Source: Oscillospiraceae bacterium (GTDB lineage: Bacteria; Bacillota_A; Clostridia; Oscillospirales; Oscillospiraceae). From it: a stretch of 64,000 nt of DNA. A program made the translations under genes and the position numbers. Position 1 is the stretch's first letter, and each line of letters begins with the position of its first letter. Location: contig JAFUCD010000002.1 in the NCBI GenBank assembly GCA_017459865.1, positions 1 through 64,000 on the forward strand, written 5' to 3'. Shown here in pieces: positions 24,648 through 32,821 of this stretch. The notes beneath the pieces are model-generated. The model saw nothing but the letters and a program-made list of their open reading frames with translations. It did not search any database and was not told where the DNA came from.

Positions 24648-25929
24648 CAACAACAAAAAAGCGTTGACCAGCTCGTGGGCGATCGCCTTTACAGTCGCGT
24701 CTGTGTGGTTTGGTACGCATGTCGGCGGCGGCTTTGCCACCGGCAACCAGGTCATTGGCTATTTTGCGCAGTATGGTCAGATCACCTCGCTGATCTTCCC
24801 GCTTCTGGCGATGGGTCTTCTGGCGATCGTCATGCACATCTGGCTGAAGTTTGCCCGCCTGAACGGATTCGACAATTATAAGGATACGGTCTCGGCACTT
24901 TATCCGAGTCCGAAATTTGAGTTCCTGTTCGAGATCTTCTATATCGTTATCATCCTGGCCGCCGTTGCCGCCGCTGTCGCCGGCGCCGGCGAGGTGCTCG
25001 CGAACTTCCTGGGCGTGCCCTATGTGGGAGCAACCAAGGTTCTGTTCAACCTGATCGTTGTCGCGCTGCTCGTGGTGCTGAGCATTTTCGGCGTCAAGCT
25101 TGTGGCTGCGGCCTCCACGGTCCTGTCCGTTGCGATCATGATCATCTCCGGTCTCATGATCCTGTTCGGTCTGCTGAAGGCGAACATGATCAACGACCTG
25201 TTCCAGCAGTTCGCGGTCGATCCTGCCTCGTATACGACCGGCAGCGCCGTGCTCGCGAACGCCTTTGCGGAAGACGGCGCGAAGGTCGCCACCGTTTACA
25301 GCAGCTGGCCGCTGAACTCCATGTGGCGCGGCATCCTGGTGTATGCGGCGTTCCAGTGCGTCTCCATCCCGCCGATGATCGCCGCTGCCAAGGACATGAC
25401 GCACAAGGGCACCACCCGCGCCTGCATCCTCGGCTGGCTCATGAACGGTCTTGCGCTGGGTCTGTCCGGCTTCACCCTCGCAAAGTGGTATCCGCTGCTG
25501 ATGGGTCTGCAGAAGGCTGAGGTCGACGGCTTCCTGAACGCCACCGGCATCCCGAACCAGACCATGCTCACCCTGATGGGCATCAAGTGGCTGCTGTACA
25601 TCTTCAGCATCCTGCTGTTCTGCGCGTTCGTCTCCACCTGCGTCACGCTCGTGTTCACGATGGTGCAGCGCTTCTCCCCGAAGCTGGTCAAGGTCGATGA
25701 CGCAGGCAACCACGTTCGCGGCATCAAAAATGAGACCGTTCGCCGCGTGATCGTTGCGATCGTTGCGATCGCTGTCTGCTTTGCGATCTCGCTGCTTGGT
25801 CTGACCAACATCACCAAGATCCTCTACGGCTATGACGGCTACTATGCGCTGATCGTTGTCGTCCTCCCGGCGTTCATCTGGGGCATCCCCAAGATCAAAA
25901 AGCTCGAGGCGGAGAGCAAAACGGCGTAA
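24640..25929 (+). CDS. YkvI-family membrane transporter (APC superfamily)
   Basis: A 429-residue polytopic protein with about ten helices. The N-terminal helix SWAIAFTVASVWFGTHVGGGFATGNQ contains the GGGFATG-type unwound motif of LeuT-fold carriers, and the overall pattern matches the YkvI family of predicted amino-acid or amine permeases. The ATG at 24640 has GAGG 9 bases upstream; an ATG two codons earlier is too close to it. A strong promoter, a leader ORF and a terminator make it a single-gene unit. Substrate unknown. Confidence 0.87.
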   Translation: MSSNNKKALTSSWAIAFTVASVWFGTHVGGGFATGNQVIGYFAQYGQITSLIFPLLAMGLLAIVMHIWLKFARLNGFDNYKDTVSALYPSPKFEFLFEIFYIVIILAAVAAAVAGAGEVLANFLGVPYVGATKVLFNLIVVALLVVLSIFGVKLVAAASTVLSVAIMIISGLMILFGLLKANMINDLFQQFAVDPASYTTGSAVLANAFAEDGAKVATVYSSWPLNSMWRGILVYAAFQCVSIPPMIAAAKDMTHKGTTRACILGWLMNGLALGLSGFTLAKWYPLLMGLQKAEVDGFLNATGIPNQTMLTLMGIKWLLYIFSILLFCAFVSTCVTLVFTMVQRFSPKLVKVDDAGNHVRGIKNETVRRVIVAIVAIAVCFAISLLGLTNITKILYGYDGYYALIVVVLPAFIWGIPKIKKLEAESKTA

Positions 25930-25981
25930 GCGTCCATGCCCCGGATCGGTGCAGCTCTCCGGCATCGTGATCTGAAAAACG

Positions 25982-26015
25982 ATCTCCCGCACCCAAACGG
26001 TGCGGGAGATTTTTT
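25982..26015 (+). terminator. Terminator of the YkvI gene
   Basis: A 12-bp perfect stem (ATCTCCCGCACC / GGTGCGGGAGAT) followed by TTTTT. Confidence 0.9.
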
Positions 26016-26086
26016 AAAAAAAGCTGGTCATATCGTTCAGATTCTGTTATAACAAATATATTCTGTGTGGGAAGGCGGTGCGCGTC

Positions 26087-26683
26087 ATGCCGACGTCGGT
26101 CATACCCGCTTTTGTTCTCTATTGCTTCATCACGTCCATCACGCCCGGGCCGGCGAACCTCTGCTCGCTCTCCGCCTCGATGCACTATGGCACGGCGGCG
26201 GCGCTGCGGCAGTGGCGCGGGCTCATCACCGGCTTTTTCATCGACGCCATGGCGGCGGTGCTCCTCAACCGGCTGCTCGGGAGCGTGCTGGGGGAGTACG
26301 TGCGCTATCTGACGTGGATCGGCGCGGCGTATATCCTCTGGATGGCGTGGCACATGCTCCGGTCTGCCGGAGGCGATCCGGCGGAGGAGACGCGTCAGCC
26401 CAGCTTCCGCACGGGGCTGCTGATCAACCTGACCAACGGCAAGGTGATCCTGTTCTGCGTGACCACGCTCAGCGCCTACGTCCTGCCGTATACGGATTCG
26501 TGGGCGTGGCTCATCGGGACGGCGCTGTTTCTGGTGCTCATCGGGCCGAGCTGCTGTCTCGTCTGGATCTTCGCGGGCGCGAAGCTCAAGGCGCTGTTCG
26601 CCCGCCATCAGAAGACCGCCGATATCGTCATGGCGGTCGCCCTCGCCCTGTGCGCGGTGAATCTCGTCGTGCCGCTGTGGTGA
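26087..26683 (+). CDS. LysE/RhtB-family amino-acid exporter
   Basis: A 198-residue membrane protein with about six helices. The start, PTSVIPAFVLYCFITSITPGPAN, contains the LysE-family signature (TPGPN/A near the first helix), and the middle has the conserved FRTGLLINLTNGKVILFCV segment (family: F..G...N..NPK...F). Such carriers export basic or neutral amino acids. The ATG at 26087 is favoured over a GTG 9 bases upstream because GGAAGG lies 11 bases ahead. It follows a terminator, so it has its own weak promoter or is read from TATAAC near 26050. Confidence 0.88.
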   Translation: MPTSVIPAFVLYCFITSITPGPANLCSLSASMHYGTAAALRQWRGLITGFFIDAMAAVLLNRLLGSVLGEYVRYLTWIGAAYILWMAWHMLRSAGGDPAEETRQPSFRTGLLINLTNGKVILFCVTTLSAYVLPYTDSWAWLIGTALFLVLIGPSCCLVWIFAGAKLKALFARHQKTADIVMAVALALCAVNLVVPLW

Positions 26684-26696
26684 GGACGGGCGTCTG

Positions 26697-26764
26697 CGGG
26701 CGGATGATATCCGCCCCTACGGTTCTGAGTGAGTGCGTGCGTAGGGGCGGATACCATCCGCCCG
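26697..26764. repeat. GTAGGGGCGGAT short repeat, inverted pair (family C)
   Basis: Two 24-base copies of GTAGGGGCGGATAYCATCC (plus GCCCG) in opposite orientation (26697-26720 and 26741-26764), forming a long stem. Each unit is itself palindromic (CGGAT/ATCCG). The same unit recurs at 51462-51485 and a variant at 51508-51532. They are intergenic and non-coding. Confidence 0.75.
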
Positions 26765-26781
26765 TTTCCGCAATCAAAAAG

Positions 26782-26820
26782 AGCGTCATTGCCACGGGCA
26801 CCCGCCCTCGCAATGACGCT
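26782..26820 (-). terminator. Terminator of the FAD-dehydrogenase operon
   Basis: AGCGTCATTGC / GCAATGACGCT stem (11 bp), followed on the minus strand by CTTTTTG, 7 bases beyond the stop. The CGTCATTGCGAG-type arm resembles a widespread bacterial repeat that often serves as a terminator. Confidence 0.8.
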
Positions 26821-26827
26821 CATGTTT

Positions 26828-28414
26828 TTAGTTCTGCAATGCCTGCAATACCGCCTCCGCGCAGCGCATGCCATCCACGGCGGCGCTGGTGATGCCGCCG
26901 GCGTAGCCCGCGCCCTCGCCGCAGGGGTACAGGCCCGCGGCGCCGACGGAGCAGCAGTCCTCGCCGCGCGGGATGCGCACCGGGGAGGACGAGCGCGTCT
27001 CCGGCGCTGTGAGCACGGCGTCGGGATCATCAAAGCCCCGCAGCTTTCGCCCCAGCGCGGGCAGCGCCTCGGCGAGCACGGTCGTGATCTGTTCTGGCAG
27101 CACGACGGAGAGGTCGCCCCATTTCACGCCCGGACGGTACGTCGGCTGCACGCTGCCGGGCCCCGTGCTCGGCACGTTTGCGAGAAAGTCGCCCACGCGC
27201 TGCGCCGGGGCGTGATAGTTCTCCCCGCCGTACCGGAAGGCCGCCTGCTCGATCTCGCGCTGCCACTCCATCCCGGCGAAGACGCCGTTTCCCGGGAAAT
27301 CTGCGGGCGTGAGCGTCACGAGCAGGGCGGCGTTGGCGTTCTCGCCGTCGCGCTTTGAGCGGCTCATGCCGTTCGTGACCACGCCGCCGGGCTCCGACGC
27401 CGCGGCAAACACCTCGCCGCCGGGGCACATACAGAAGGTGTAGGCGCTGCCGTGCGCCGTGCGGCAGTTGAGCGAATAGTCCGCCGGGGGCAGCGCGTCG
27501 CCGCGCGGCTGCGCGTATTGCGCCCGGTCGATCGCGTCCTGCTTATGCTCGATGCGCACGCCCATCGAAAAGGGCTTCGGCTCCATCGGGATCCCGGCGG
27601 CGTGCAGGGCGCGGAAGGTGTCGCGCGCGCTGTGCCCGATCGCGAGGATGGCGTGCCGCGTCTCGATGCGCCGCGTGCCCGCCGGGGTCTCGACGGTCAG
27701 CGCCGTGAGCGCGCCGTCTTCCGATTCGATGCCCGTGACGCGGTGCTGAAAGCGCACCTCGCCGCCGCGGGAAATCACGTCCTCGCGGATCCGCCGCACC
27801 ACATCCACGAGCACGTCTGTGCCGATGTGGGGCTTGGCGTCATAGAGGATATGCGCCGGCGCGCCGTGCGCCGCGAACTGCTCCAGCACCCAGCGGATGC
27901 GCTTGTCGTGCGTGTTCGTGTTCAGCTTGCCGTCAGAGAAAGTGCCCGCGCCGCCCTCGCCGAACTGCACGTTGCTCTCCGGGTCGAAGGGGCCGCCCGC
28001 GCGGAAGGTCTCCACGGCGCGGCAGCGCGCGTCCACGTCCTGCCCGCGCTCGAGCACGATCGGGCGCGCCCCCGCCATGGCGAGCAGGAGCGCGGCGAAC
28101 ATGCCCGCCGGACCGAAGCCGATCACGACCGGGCGATCCGACCCCGGCTGCACCTGCGGGACGGGGTAGGGGACATCCTGCACCACCGACGCGGTCTTGC
28201 ACCGCTTGGCGAGCGTGCCCTCGTCCCCCGCGACGGTCACGCCGACGGTATAGACCCACCAGAGCGCGGGCTTGCGCCGCGCATCCAGCGACTTTTTGCG
28301 GATCGTCAGCGTCTCGATGCCCCCGGGATCGATCCCGAGCGCGCGCGCCGCCTTTTTCCGCAGCAGCGTCTCCGGCTCCCCGGGACGTAATTTTAAGTTC
28401 GATATTGCGATCAT
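26828..28414 (-). CDS. FAD-dependent dehydrogenase (COG2509-like)
   Basis: A 528-residue flavoprotein. An N-terminal approximately 90-residue domain (IAISNLKLRPGE...) precedes the FAD-binding GFGPAGMFAALLLA (99-112) and FGEGGAGTFSDGKLNT, the hallmark of this uncharacterised oxidoreductase family; near the C-terminus CGEGAGYAGGITSAAVDG closes the FAD fold. Substrate unknown. The ATG at 28414 overlaps the stop of the upstream HI0933-type gene by 4 bases (ATGA), so both flavoproteins are made together. Confidence 0.88.
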   Translation of the reverse strand: MIAISNLKLRPGEPETLLRKKAARALGIDPGGIETLTIRKKSLDARRKPALWWVYTVGVTVAGDEGTLAKRCKTASVVQDVPYPVPQVQPGSDRPVVIGFGPAGMFAALLLAMAGARPIVLERGQDVDARCRAVETFRAGGPFDPESNVQFGEGGAGTFSDGKLNTNTHDKRIRWVLEQFAAHGAPAHILYDAKPHIGTDVLVDVVRRIREDVISRGGEVRFQHRVTGIESEDGALTALTVETPAGTRRIETRHAILAIGHSARDTFRALHAAGIPMEPKPFSMGVRIEHKQDAIDRAQYAQPRGDALPPADYSLNCRTAHGSAYTFCMCPGGEVFAAASEPGGVVTNGMSRSKRDGENANAALLVTLTPADFPGNGVFAGMEWQREIEQAAFRYGGENYHAPAQRVGDFLANVPSTGPGSVQPTYRPGVKWGDLSVVLPEQITTVLAEALPALGRKLRGFDDPDAVLTAPETRSSSPVRIPRGEDCCSVGAAGLYPCGEGAGYAGGITSAAVDGMRCAEAVLQALQN

Positions 28415-29625
28415 GGCAGCGTCCTCCCGGCCAGTCTGCCGCTGGACCATGCCCATTGCAGATTATAGCCGCCGCAGTCGCCGTCGATATCCAGCACCTC
28501 GCCGCAGGCGTACAGCCCCGGCACGAGGCGGCTCTGCAGCGTCTCGGGATCGAACTCCGCGCAGCGGATGCCGCCCGCCGTGACCTGCGCCCCGGCAAAG
28601 CCCTCCGTGCCGCGCACGGGGAGCGAGAAGCCCTTGCACGCGCGCACCACCTGCCGCAGCGCGTCGCGGCTGAGCGCGGACAGCGGCGTGTCGGCTTTCA
28701 GGTTTACATAACGTATAACCGTCTTGCCCAGACGGTTGTGCAGCGCGCCGGTCAGCAGGTCCTCTGCCGCGAGATGCGGCGCCGCCTTGCACCGGGCCTC
28801 CAGCAGCGCGAGCACGTCCTGCGGCGTATAGTCGCGCAGCAGGTCGAGTACGAGCGTGAGCCCCTCGCCGCCCGTGGCCACGGCGCGCGCCAGATCGAAC
28901 GCCGCGGGGCCGGAGACGCCCTTTTCCGTGAACTGCACCTCGCCCTCGCGCTGCGCGAGCACGGCGCGCTTTGTGCGCAGCGTCAGCCGCGCGTCGGCGC
29001 GCACGCCCTTCAGCGCGCGGGGATATGTCGGGTCGGTCGTGAGCTGCACGAGCGCGGGGTGGAGCGCCGTGCGCGTGTGTCCGAGCGCGTCGAGCAGCGC
29101 ATAGCCGTCCTGCACGCCGCCGAGCTTGCCGCCCGCCATGCCGCCGCAGGCGACGATCACCTTGTCGGCGCGGAGCGTTCCGCCGTCGGTGTCGGCCTCG
29201 AAGCCGCCGCCCGTGCGCCGCAGCGCCGTCACGGTCACGCCCGTGAGCAGGTCGATGTTAGAGCGCTCCGCGATCGCGAAGCGCAGCACGTCGAGCACGC
29301 TGTTGGCGCTGTTCGAGAGGGGATACACCCGCCCCGAGGGCTCCGTCACGGTGAGCAGCCCGTGCGCGCGGAACCACGCCAGCGTGTCCGCGATGCCGAA
29401 TGCGCGCAGCGCGTGCGCGGCAAAATCCGGCGTCTCGCCGTGGTAGTGCGGCAGCTCCGCGTGCACGTTCGTGAGATTGCAGCGCCCGTTGCCCGTGGCG
29501 AGCAGCTTGCGTCCCACGCGCGCCTGCCGCTCGAGCAGGAGCACGCGGTTTTCCGCGTCCTCCGCCGCGGTGAGCGCCGCCAGCATGCCGCTCGCGCCCG
29601 CGCCGATGATCAAAATGGTTGACAT
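28411..29625 (-). CDS. HI0933/YhiN-family NAD(P)/FAD-dependent oxidoreductase
   Basis: A 404-residue flavoprotein with Rossmann motif IIGAGASGMLAAL (6-18), the family signature GNGRCNLTN near residue 48 and the closing GEVLDIDGDCGGYNLQWAWSSG. The BaiN flavoprotein of bile-acid 7-dehydroxylation belongs to this broad family, but no bai genes are here and such a role is not implied. The ATG at 29625 is chosen over an in-frame TTG three codons upstream; AAGGG lies about 12 bases ahead. First gene of the two-gene flavoprotein operon. Confidence 0.9.
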   Translation of the reverse strand: MSTILIIGAGASGMLAALTAAEDAENRVLLLERQARVGRKLLATGNGRCNLTNVHAELPHYHGETPDFAAHALRAFGIADTLAWFRAHGLLTVTEPSGRVYPLSNSANSVLDVLRFAIAERSNIDLLTGVTVTALRRTGGGFEADTDGGTLRADKVIVACGGMAGGKLGGVQDGYALLDALGHTRTALHPALVQLTTDPTYPRALKGVRADARLTLRTKRAVLAQREGEVQFTEKGVSGPAAFDLARAVATGGEGLTLVLDLLRDYTPQDVLALLEARCKAAPHLAAEDLLTGALHNRLGKTVIRYVNLKADTPLSALSRDALRQVVRACKGFSLPVRGTEGFAGAQVTAGGIRCAEFDPETLQSRLVPGLYACGEVLDIDGDCGGYNLQWAWSSGRLAGRTLP

Positions 29626-29681
29626 AATACACAACCCTTCACAAACTTCGATTTTCCTTATTTAATCATATTTTCCCCGGA

Positions 29682-29711
29682 TTGACAAGGGCTGACCGCG
29701 CGTGGTACGAT
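29682..29711 (+). promoter_or_regulatory. Promoter of the DMT transporter gene
   Basis: TTGACA (29682-29687), 18 bases, TACGAT (29706-29711); the start codon follows 33 bases downstream. Confidence 0.75.
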
Positions 29712-29744
29712 GGCGTCATTCCAACGGAAACCGGGGCGATACCC

Positions 29745-30629
29745 ATGGAACAACGAAACGACCCCAGAGCGCTCGGCAGGGTGCTGTTGTCGATGGCGAT
29801 CTTCGGCACGATCGGGCTGTTCCGGCGGCTGATCGATCTGCCGTCGAGCTTCATCGCGTTTGCGCGCGGCGTCATCGGCGCGGCGTTCATCCTTCTGCTG
29901 CTCGCCGTGCGCCGCCGGCGCTTTCAATGGGAGACGATGCGCGGATATTGGCCGCGCGTGCTGCTCTCGGGCGCGCTGCTGGGCTTCAACTGGATCATGA
30001 TGTTTGAGGCGTACCGCTTCACGACGGTGTCCGTCGCGACGCTTTGCTATTATATGGCGCCGGTGCTTGTGGTGCTGCTCTCGCCCGCGCTGCTGCGCGA
30101 GCGGATGAGCCCGCGGCGCATGCTGTTCATGGCGCTCGCGGTGCTGGGCATGCTGCTTGTATCGGGCGTGCTCGGCAGTCGGATCCAGGGCGCGCGCGGC
30201 GTGGCGCTGAGTCTTGCCGCCGCGGGGCTCTATGCCGCCATCGTGCTCATGAACAAGACCGTGCGCGGCGTGCCGGGGCTGGACAAGACGCTGGTGCAGA
30301 TGCTCGCCTGCGCAGTCGTGCTGCTGCCGTACGTGCTGCTCACGGAGCCGGTCGCGTCGCTTGCGTTCACGCCGCAGGCGGTCGCGCTGCTGCTTGTGGT
30401 CGGCGTGGTGCACACGGGCGTCACCTACGCGCTCTATTTCAGCTCCATGGACGGGCTGCGCGCGCAGACCGTCGCCCTCGCGAGCTATATCGACCCCGTG
30501 GTCGCGGTGGCGGTGTCGGCGCTGTTCCTGCACGAGCAGATGACGGCGCTGCAATGGGTCGGCGCGGCGCTCGTGCTGCTCGCCACGATGGCGGGAGAAG
30601 TCTTACCGGAAAGGGGAACGAAAGCATGA
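29745..30629 (+). CDS. EamA-family (DMT superfamily) transporter
   Basis: A 294-residue carrier with ten hydrophobic helices in two EamA halves (about 10-145 and 150-290). Typical features are the LRxxxRGVIG-like start of helix 2 and the C-terminal half ending in ...YIDPVVAVAVSALFLHEQMTALQWVGAALVLLA. It probably moves a small metabolite or amino acid. The ATG at 29745 is used; the frame's earlier TTG is the -35 box. It overlaps the flavodoxin gene by 3 bases. Confidence 0.9.
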   Translation: MEQRNDPRALGRVLLSMAIFGTIGLFRRLIDLPSSFIAFARGVIGAAFILLLLAVRRRRFQWETMRGYWPRVLLSGALLGFNWIMMFEAYRFTTVSVATLCYYMAPVLVVLLSPALLRERMSPRRMLFMALAVLGMLLVSGVLGSRIQGARGVALSLAAAGLYAAIVLMNKTVRGVPGLDKTLVQMLACAVVLLPYVLLTEPVASLAFTPQAVALLLVVGVVHTGVTYALYFSSMDGLRAQTVALASYIDPVVAVAVSALFLHEQMTALQWVGAALVLLATMAGEVLPERGTKA

Positions 30630-31369
30630 TCCTGTACTATACCGGCACGGGCAACAGCGCCCATGTCGCCAAAAGACTCGGCGCGCTGCTGCACGACGAG
30701 GTCGAGGACCTGTTCTCGCGCCTGCGCGACGGGGATCACACGAGCCTGTATTCCGACGACGCGTGGGTCATCGTCACGCCGACATACGGCTGGCGCATAC
30801 CGGGCATCGTAACGGACTGGCTGCGGAAGACGGAGCTTGTCGGAAGCCGGAGCGTGTATTTCGTGATGACCTGCGGCGACGGGATCGGCGCGGCGGGGAA
30901 GTACGCCGAAAAGCTCTGCCGCGACCGCGGGCTGCAGTATCGCGGCTGCGCGCCGGTCATCATGCCGGAAAACTACATCGCCATGTTCGACGCGCCTGGG
31001 GAAGCCGAGGCGCGGCGCATCGTCGCGGCGGCGGAGCCTGTCATCGCGGAGCTCGCGCAGAGGATCGCGGGCGGCGAGACGCTCTCCGTGCCTGTCGGGC
31101 GGACGGACGCCCTTCTGAGCGGCCCGGTGAACCGCGGCTTTTTCGCCTTTTGGGTAAAGGACCGGGCCTTCCGGGTCTCCGACGCGTGCGTCGGCTGCGG
31201 CGTGTGCCGTGACGTCTGCCCGATGCGGAACATCACGCTCGTGTCCGACCGCCCGCGGTGGAACGGGACGTGCACCCACTGCATGGCGTGCATCACCCGC
31301 TGTCCGAAGCAGGCGATCGAATACGGACGCATCAGCCGCGGCAAACCGCGCTACCAATGCCCGAAATAA
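30626..31369 (+). CDS. EFR1-family flavodoxin/ferredoxin protein
   Basis: A 247-residue electron carrier joining an N-terminal flavodoxin-like FMN domain (MILYYTGTGNSAHVAKRLG, the phosphate loop) to a C-terminal two-cluster ferredoxin domain with CVGCGVCRDVCP (about 188-199) and CTHCMACITRCP (about 216-227), each able to ligate one [4Fe-4S]. Proteins of this type shuttle low-potential electrons in anaerobes. The ATG overlaps the transporter stop (ATGA) and AAGGGGAA lies ahead. Confidence 0.92.
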   Translation: MILYYTGTGNSAHVAKRLGALLHDEVEDLFSRLRDGDHTSLYSDDAWVIVTPTYGWRIPGIVTDWLRKTELVGSRSVYFVMTCGDGIGAAGKYAEKLCRDRGLQYRGCAPVIMPENYIAMFDAPGEAEARRIVAAAEPVIAELAQRIAGGETLSVPVGRTDALLSGPVNRGFFAFWVKDRAFRVSDACVGCGVCRDVCPMRNITLVSDRPRWNGTCTHCMACITRCPKQAIEYGRISRGKPRYQCPK

Positions 31370-31379
31370 GAGAACATGA

Positions 31380-31413
31380 AAACGCCGGAAGCGCTGTTTC
31401 GCTTCCGGCGTTA
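31380..31413. repeat. Left copy of the 34-bp duplication flanking element A2 (terminator hairpin)
   Basis: AACGCCGGAAGCG / CGCTTCCGGCGTT hairpin just after the EFR1 stop, the natural terminator of the upstream operon. The 34 bases 31380-31413 are repeated without change at 31622-31655 on the other side of element A2. Confidence 0.85.
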
Positions 31414-31414
31414 G

Positions 31415-31620
31415 AGACTGTCAAAAAACTATGCTTTTGACTCGCGAAACAGAGCAGCGGGGGAGCTCGAGGGGGCAAGGCCCGCCTCGAATCAAATACA
31501 TTGTCGCCGCAAATCGACTGAAAACCAAGGGGTTTCAGTCGATTTGCTGTTTGCACAGCAAACATGTTGGCGACTGCGCAGCTTGTCAATAATGCCCGTC
31601 AAGGGCTTTTTTGACAAGCT
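31415..31620. mobile_element. Hairpin-rich repeat element A, short copy (A2), MITE-like
   Basis: A 206-bp element. Its ends are inverted repeats matching at 12 of 14 positions (AGACTGTCAAAAAA at the left; AGCTTGTCAAAAAA for the right end on the other strand). It is nearly identical to the outer parts of A1 (72-122 and 310-449) and contains the same hairpins, such as AAATCGACTGAAAAC / GTTTCAGTCGATTT and GCTGTTTGC/GCAAACA. It sits exactly between two identical 34-bp copies of a terminator hairpin. There is no transposase, so movement would need a partner in trans; this is inference. Confidence 0.8.
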
Positions 31621-31621
31621 G

Positions 31622-31655
31622 AAACGCCGGAAGCGCTGTTTCGCTTCCGGCGTTA
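31622..31655. repeat. Right copy of the 34-bp duplication flanking element A2
   Basis: Identical to 31380-31413. It now stands beyond the stop of the convergent lipoprotein gene and could act as that gene's terminator. Confidence 0.85.
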
Positions 31656-31670
31656 TTGTGTATCAACAGG

Positions 31671-32789
31671 TCAATCCTCCGCCGCGGAGATGCCGACGTC
31701 CTCCATGAAGTCGTACAGGGGGGTAAATTCGAGCTCGGCCTCGGTGTAGCGCTCCTCGATCGCGGCGGCCTCGGTGAGACTGATCTCCTCGAAGGTGCTG
31801 TCGTCGCTGAAGCTCACGGAGCTCCGGTAGCGCTCTCCGTCGCCGGAGATCACGGCGTCGAGCAGCCGCAGGCTGCTGTTATAGTAGCTGAACACGGCGA
31901 ACACGTTCTGCCCTTCCTCGTTTCGGGTGTTGAGCAGGATCTCGTTTCCGGTCGAGAGCGTGTGGCGGTTTCCGTCGGTGCCGGAGAGCACGTTCACGAT
32001 CCTGCCGTTGTAGACGGTGTAGAGATCATAGATCACGGGTCGGGCATACTGTCCGCTGCTGCCGATGAGCAGCTCCATGGTGCCGTTGTCGTCCAGATCG
32101 ATGAACGCATAGCCGATGTCGTGCTTGTTCGGCTCGGTGTCATACAGCGGGGAGAACAGCATCTCGTTGAGCACGACGGGCGCGTCGCCCTCCATCGCGA
32201 TCAGGGCGGCGCCCAGCGTGGAGAGAACGAGATCATAGCCGTGATAGTCGGAGTCCTCTGTCACGGCGAAGGAATAGTTGTCCTGCGCGGTCTCGGATCC
32301 GGCGGCGTCGGAGAGCGTGGAGTAGAACAGCGCGATGTAGGTGCCGTCGTTGGCGGTCACCTTGGTGAGATAGCCGTGGCGCTCCTCATAGTTTTCCCGG
32401 TCGCCATAGAGCACCATGCCCCAGAGCGGCTCCTGCGCGGTGCCGGACACGAGCAGCGCCGTTCCGTCGTCACACGGGGCGAGCAGCACGGCCTTGTAGG
32501 TGTCCTCCGTCTCGTCGAGCTTCACGCCCGCGGGGAGCACCGGCGCGCCGCCGAGCTTGTTTTCGTATTTCTCGCCCTCGCGGATGCCGCTGGAGATCTT
32601 CACGGGCATGCCGGTCAGATCATAATCGATCTGGTACTGGTCGACCAGCGCGCCTTTCTTGGAATAGATGTTCACGCGGGTGAGATATTTCGCTTCCTGG
32701 CTTCCGGTGTTGTCCTGCGGGGACGAGCGGGCACAGCCGCTGAACGCCAGCGTCAGCAGCAGGAGAAGACATACGAGTTTTCGACGCAT
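31671..32789 (-). CDS. Lipoprotein with FG-GAP/EF-hand-like DxDxxG motif
   Basis: A 372-residue exported lipoprotein with lipobox FSGC (Cys19). The central segment YAFIDLDDNGTMELLIGSSG has the Asp-rich calcium-loop pattern common in secreted clostridial lipoproteins; another lipoprotein of this window (53346) has the same motif (DLDRDGVEELLLW). The rest is beta-rich and without catalytic signature. Function unknown. It is followed at once by the duplicated hairpin of element A2 and preceded by the prfB stop 32 bases upstream, so it may be the second gene of the prfB transcript. Confidence 0.83.
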   Translation of the reverse strand: MRRKLVCLLLLLTLAFSGCARSSPQDNTGSQEAKYLTRVNIYSKKGALVDQYQIDYDLTGMPVKISSGIREGEKYENKLGGAPVLPAGVKLDETEDTYKAVLLAPCDDGTALLVSGTAQEPLWGMVLYGDRENYEERHGYLTKVTANDGTYIALFYSTLSDAAGSETAQDNYSFAVTEDSDYHGYDLVLSTLGAALIAMEGDAPVVLNEMLFSPLYDTEPNKHDIGYAFIDLDDNGTMELLIGSSGQYARPVIYDLYTVYNGRIVNVLSGTDGNRHTLSTGNEILLNTRNEEGQNVFAVFSYYNSSLRLLDAVISGDGERYRSSVSFSDDSTFEEISLTEAAAIEERYTEAELEFTPLYDFMEDVGISAAED

Positions 32790-32821
32790 TGGATATCATC
32801 CTTCCTCGGGGGAGATGGGGA

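Noticed and set aside
30044..31369. Long frame joined ahead of the flavodoxin/ferredoxin gene
   Set aside because: The first part overlaps the DMT transporter in another frame; the real start is ATG 30626.
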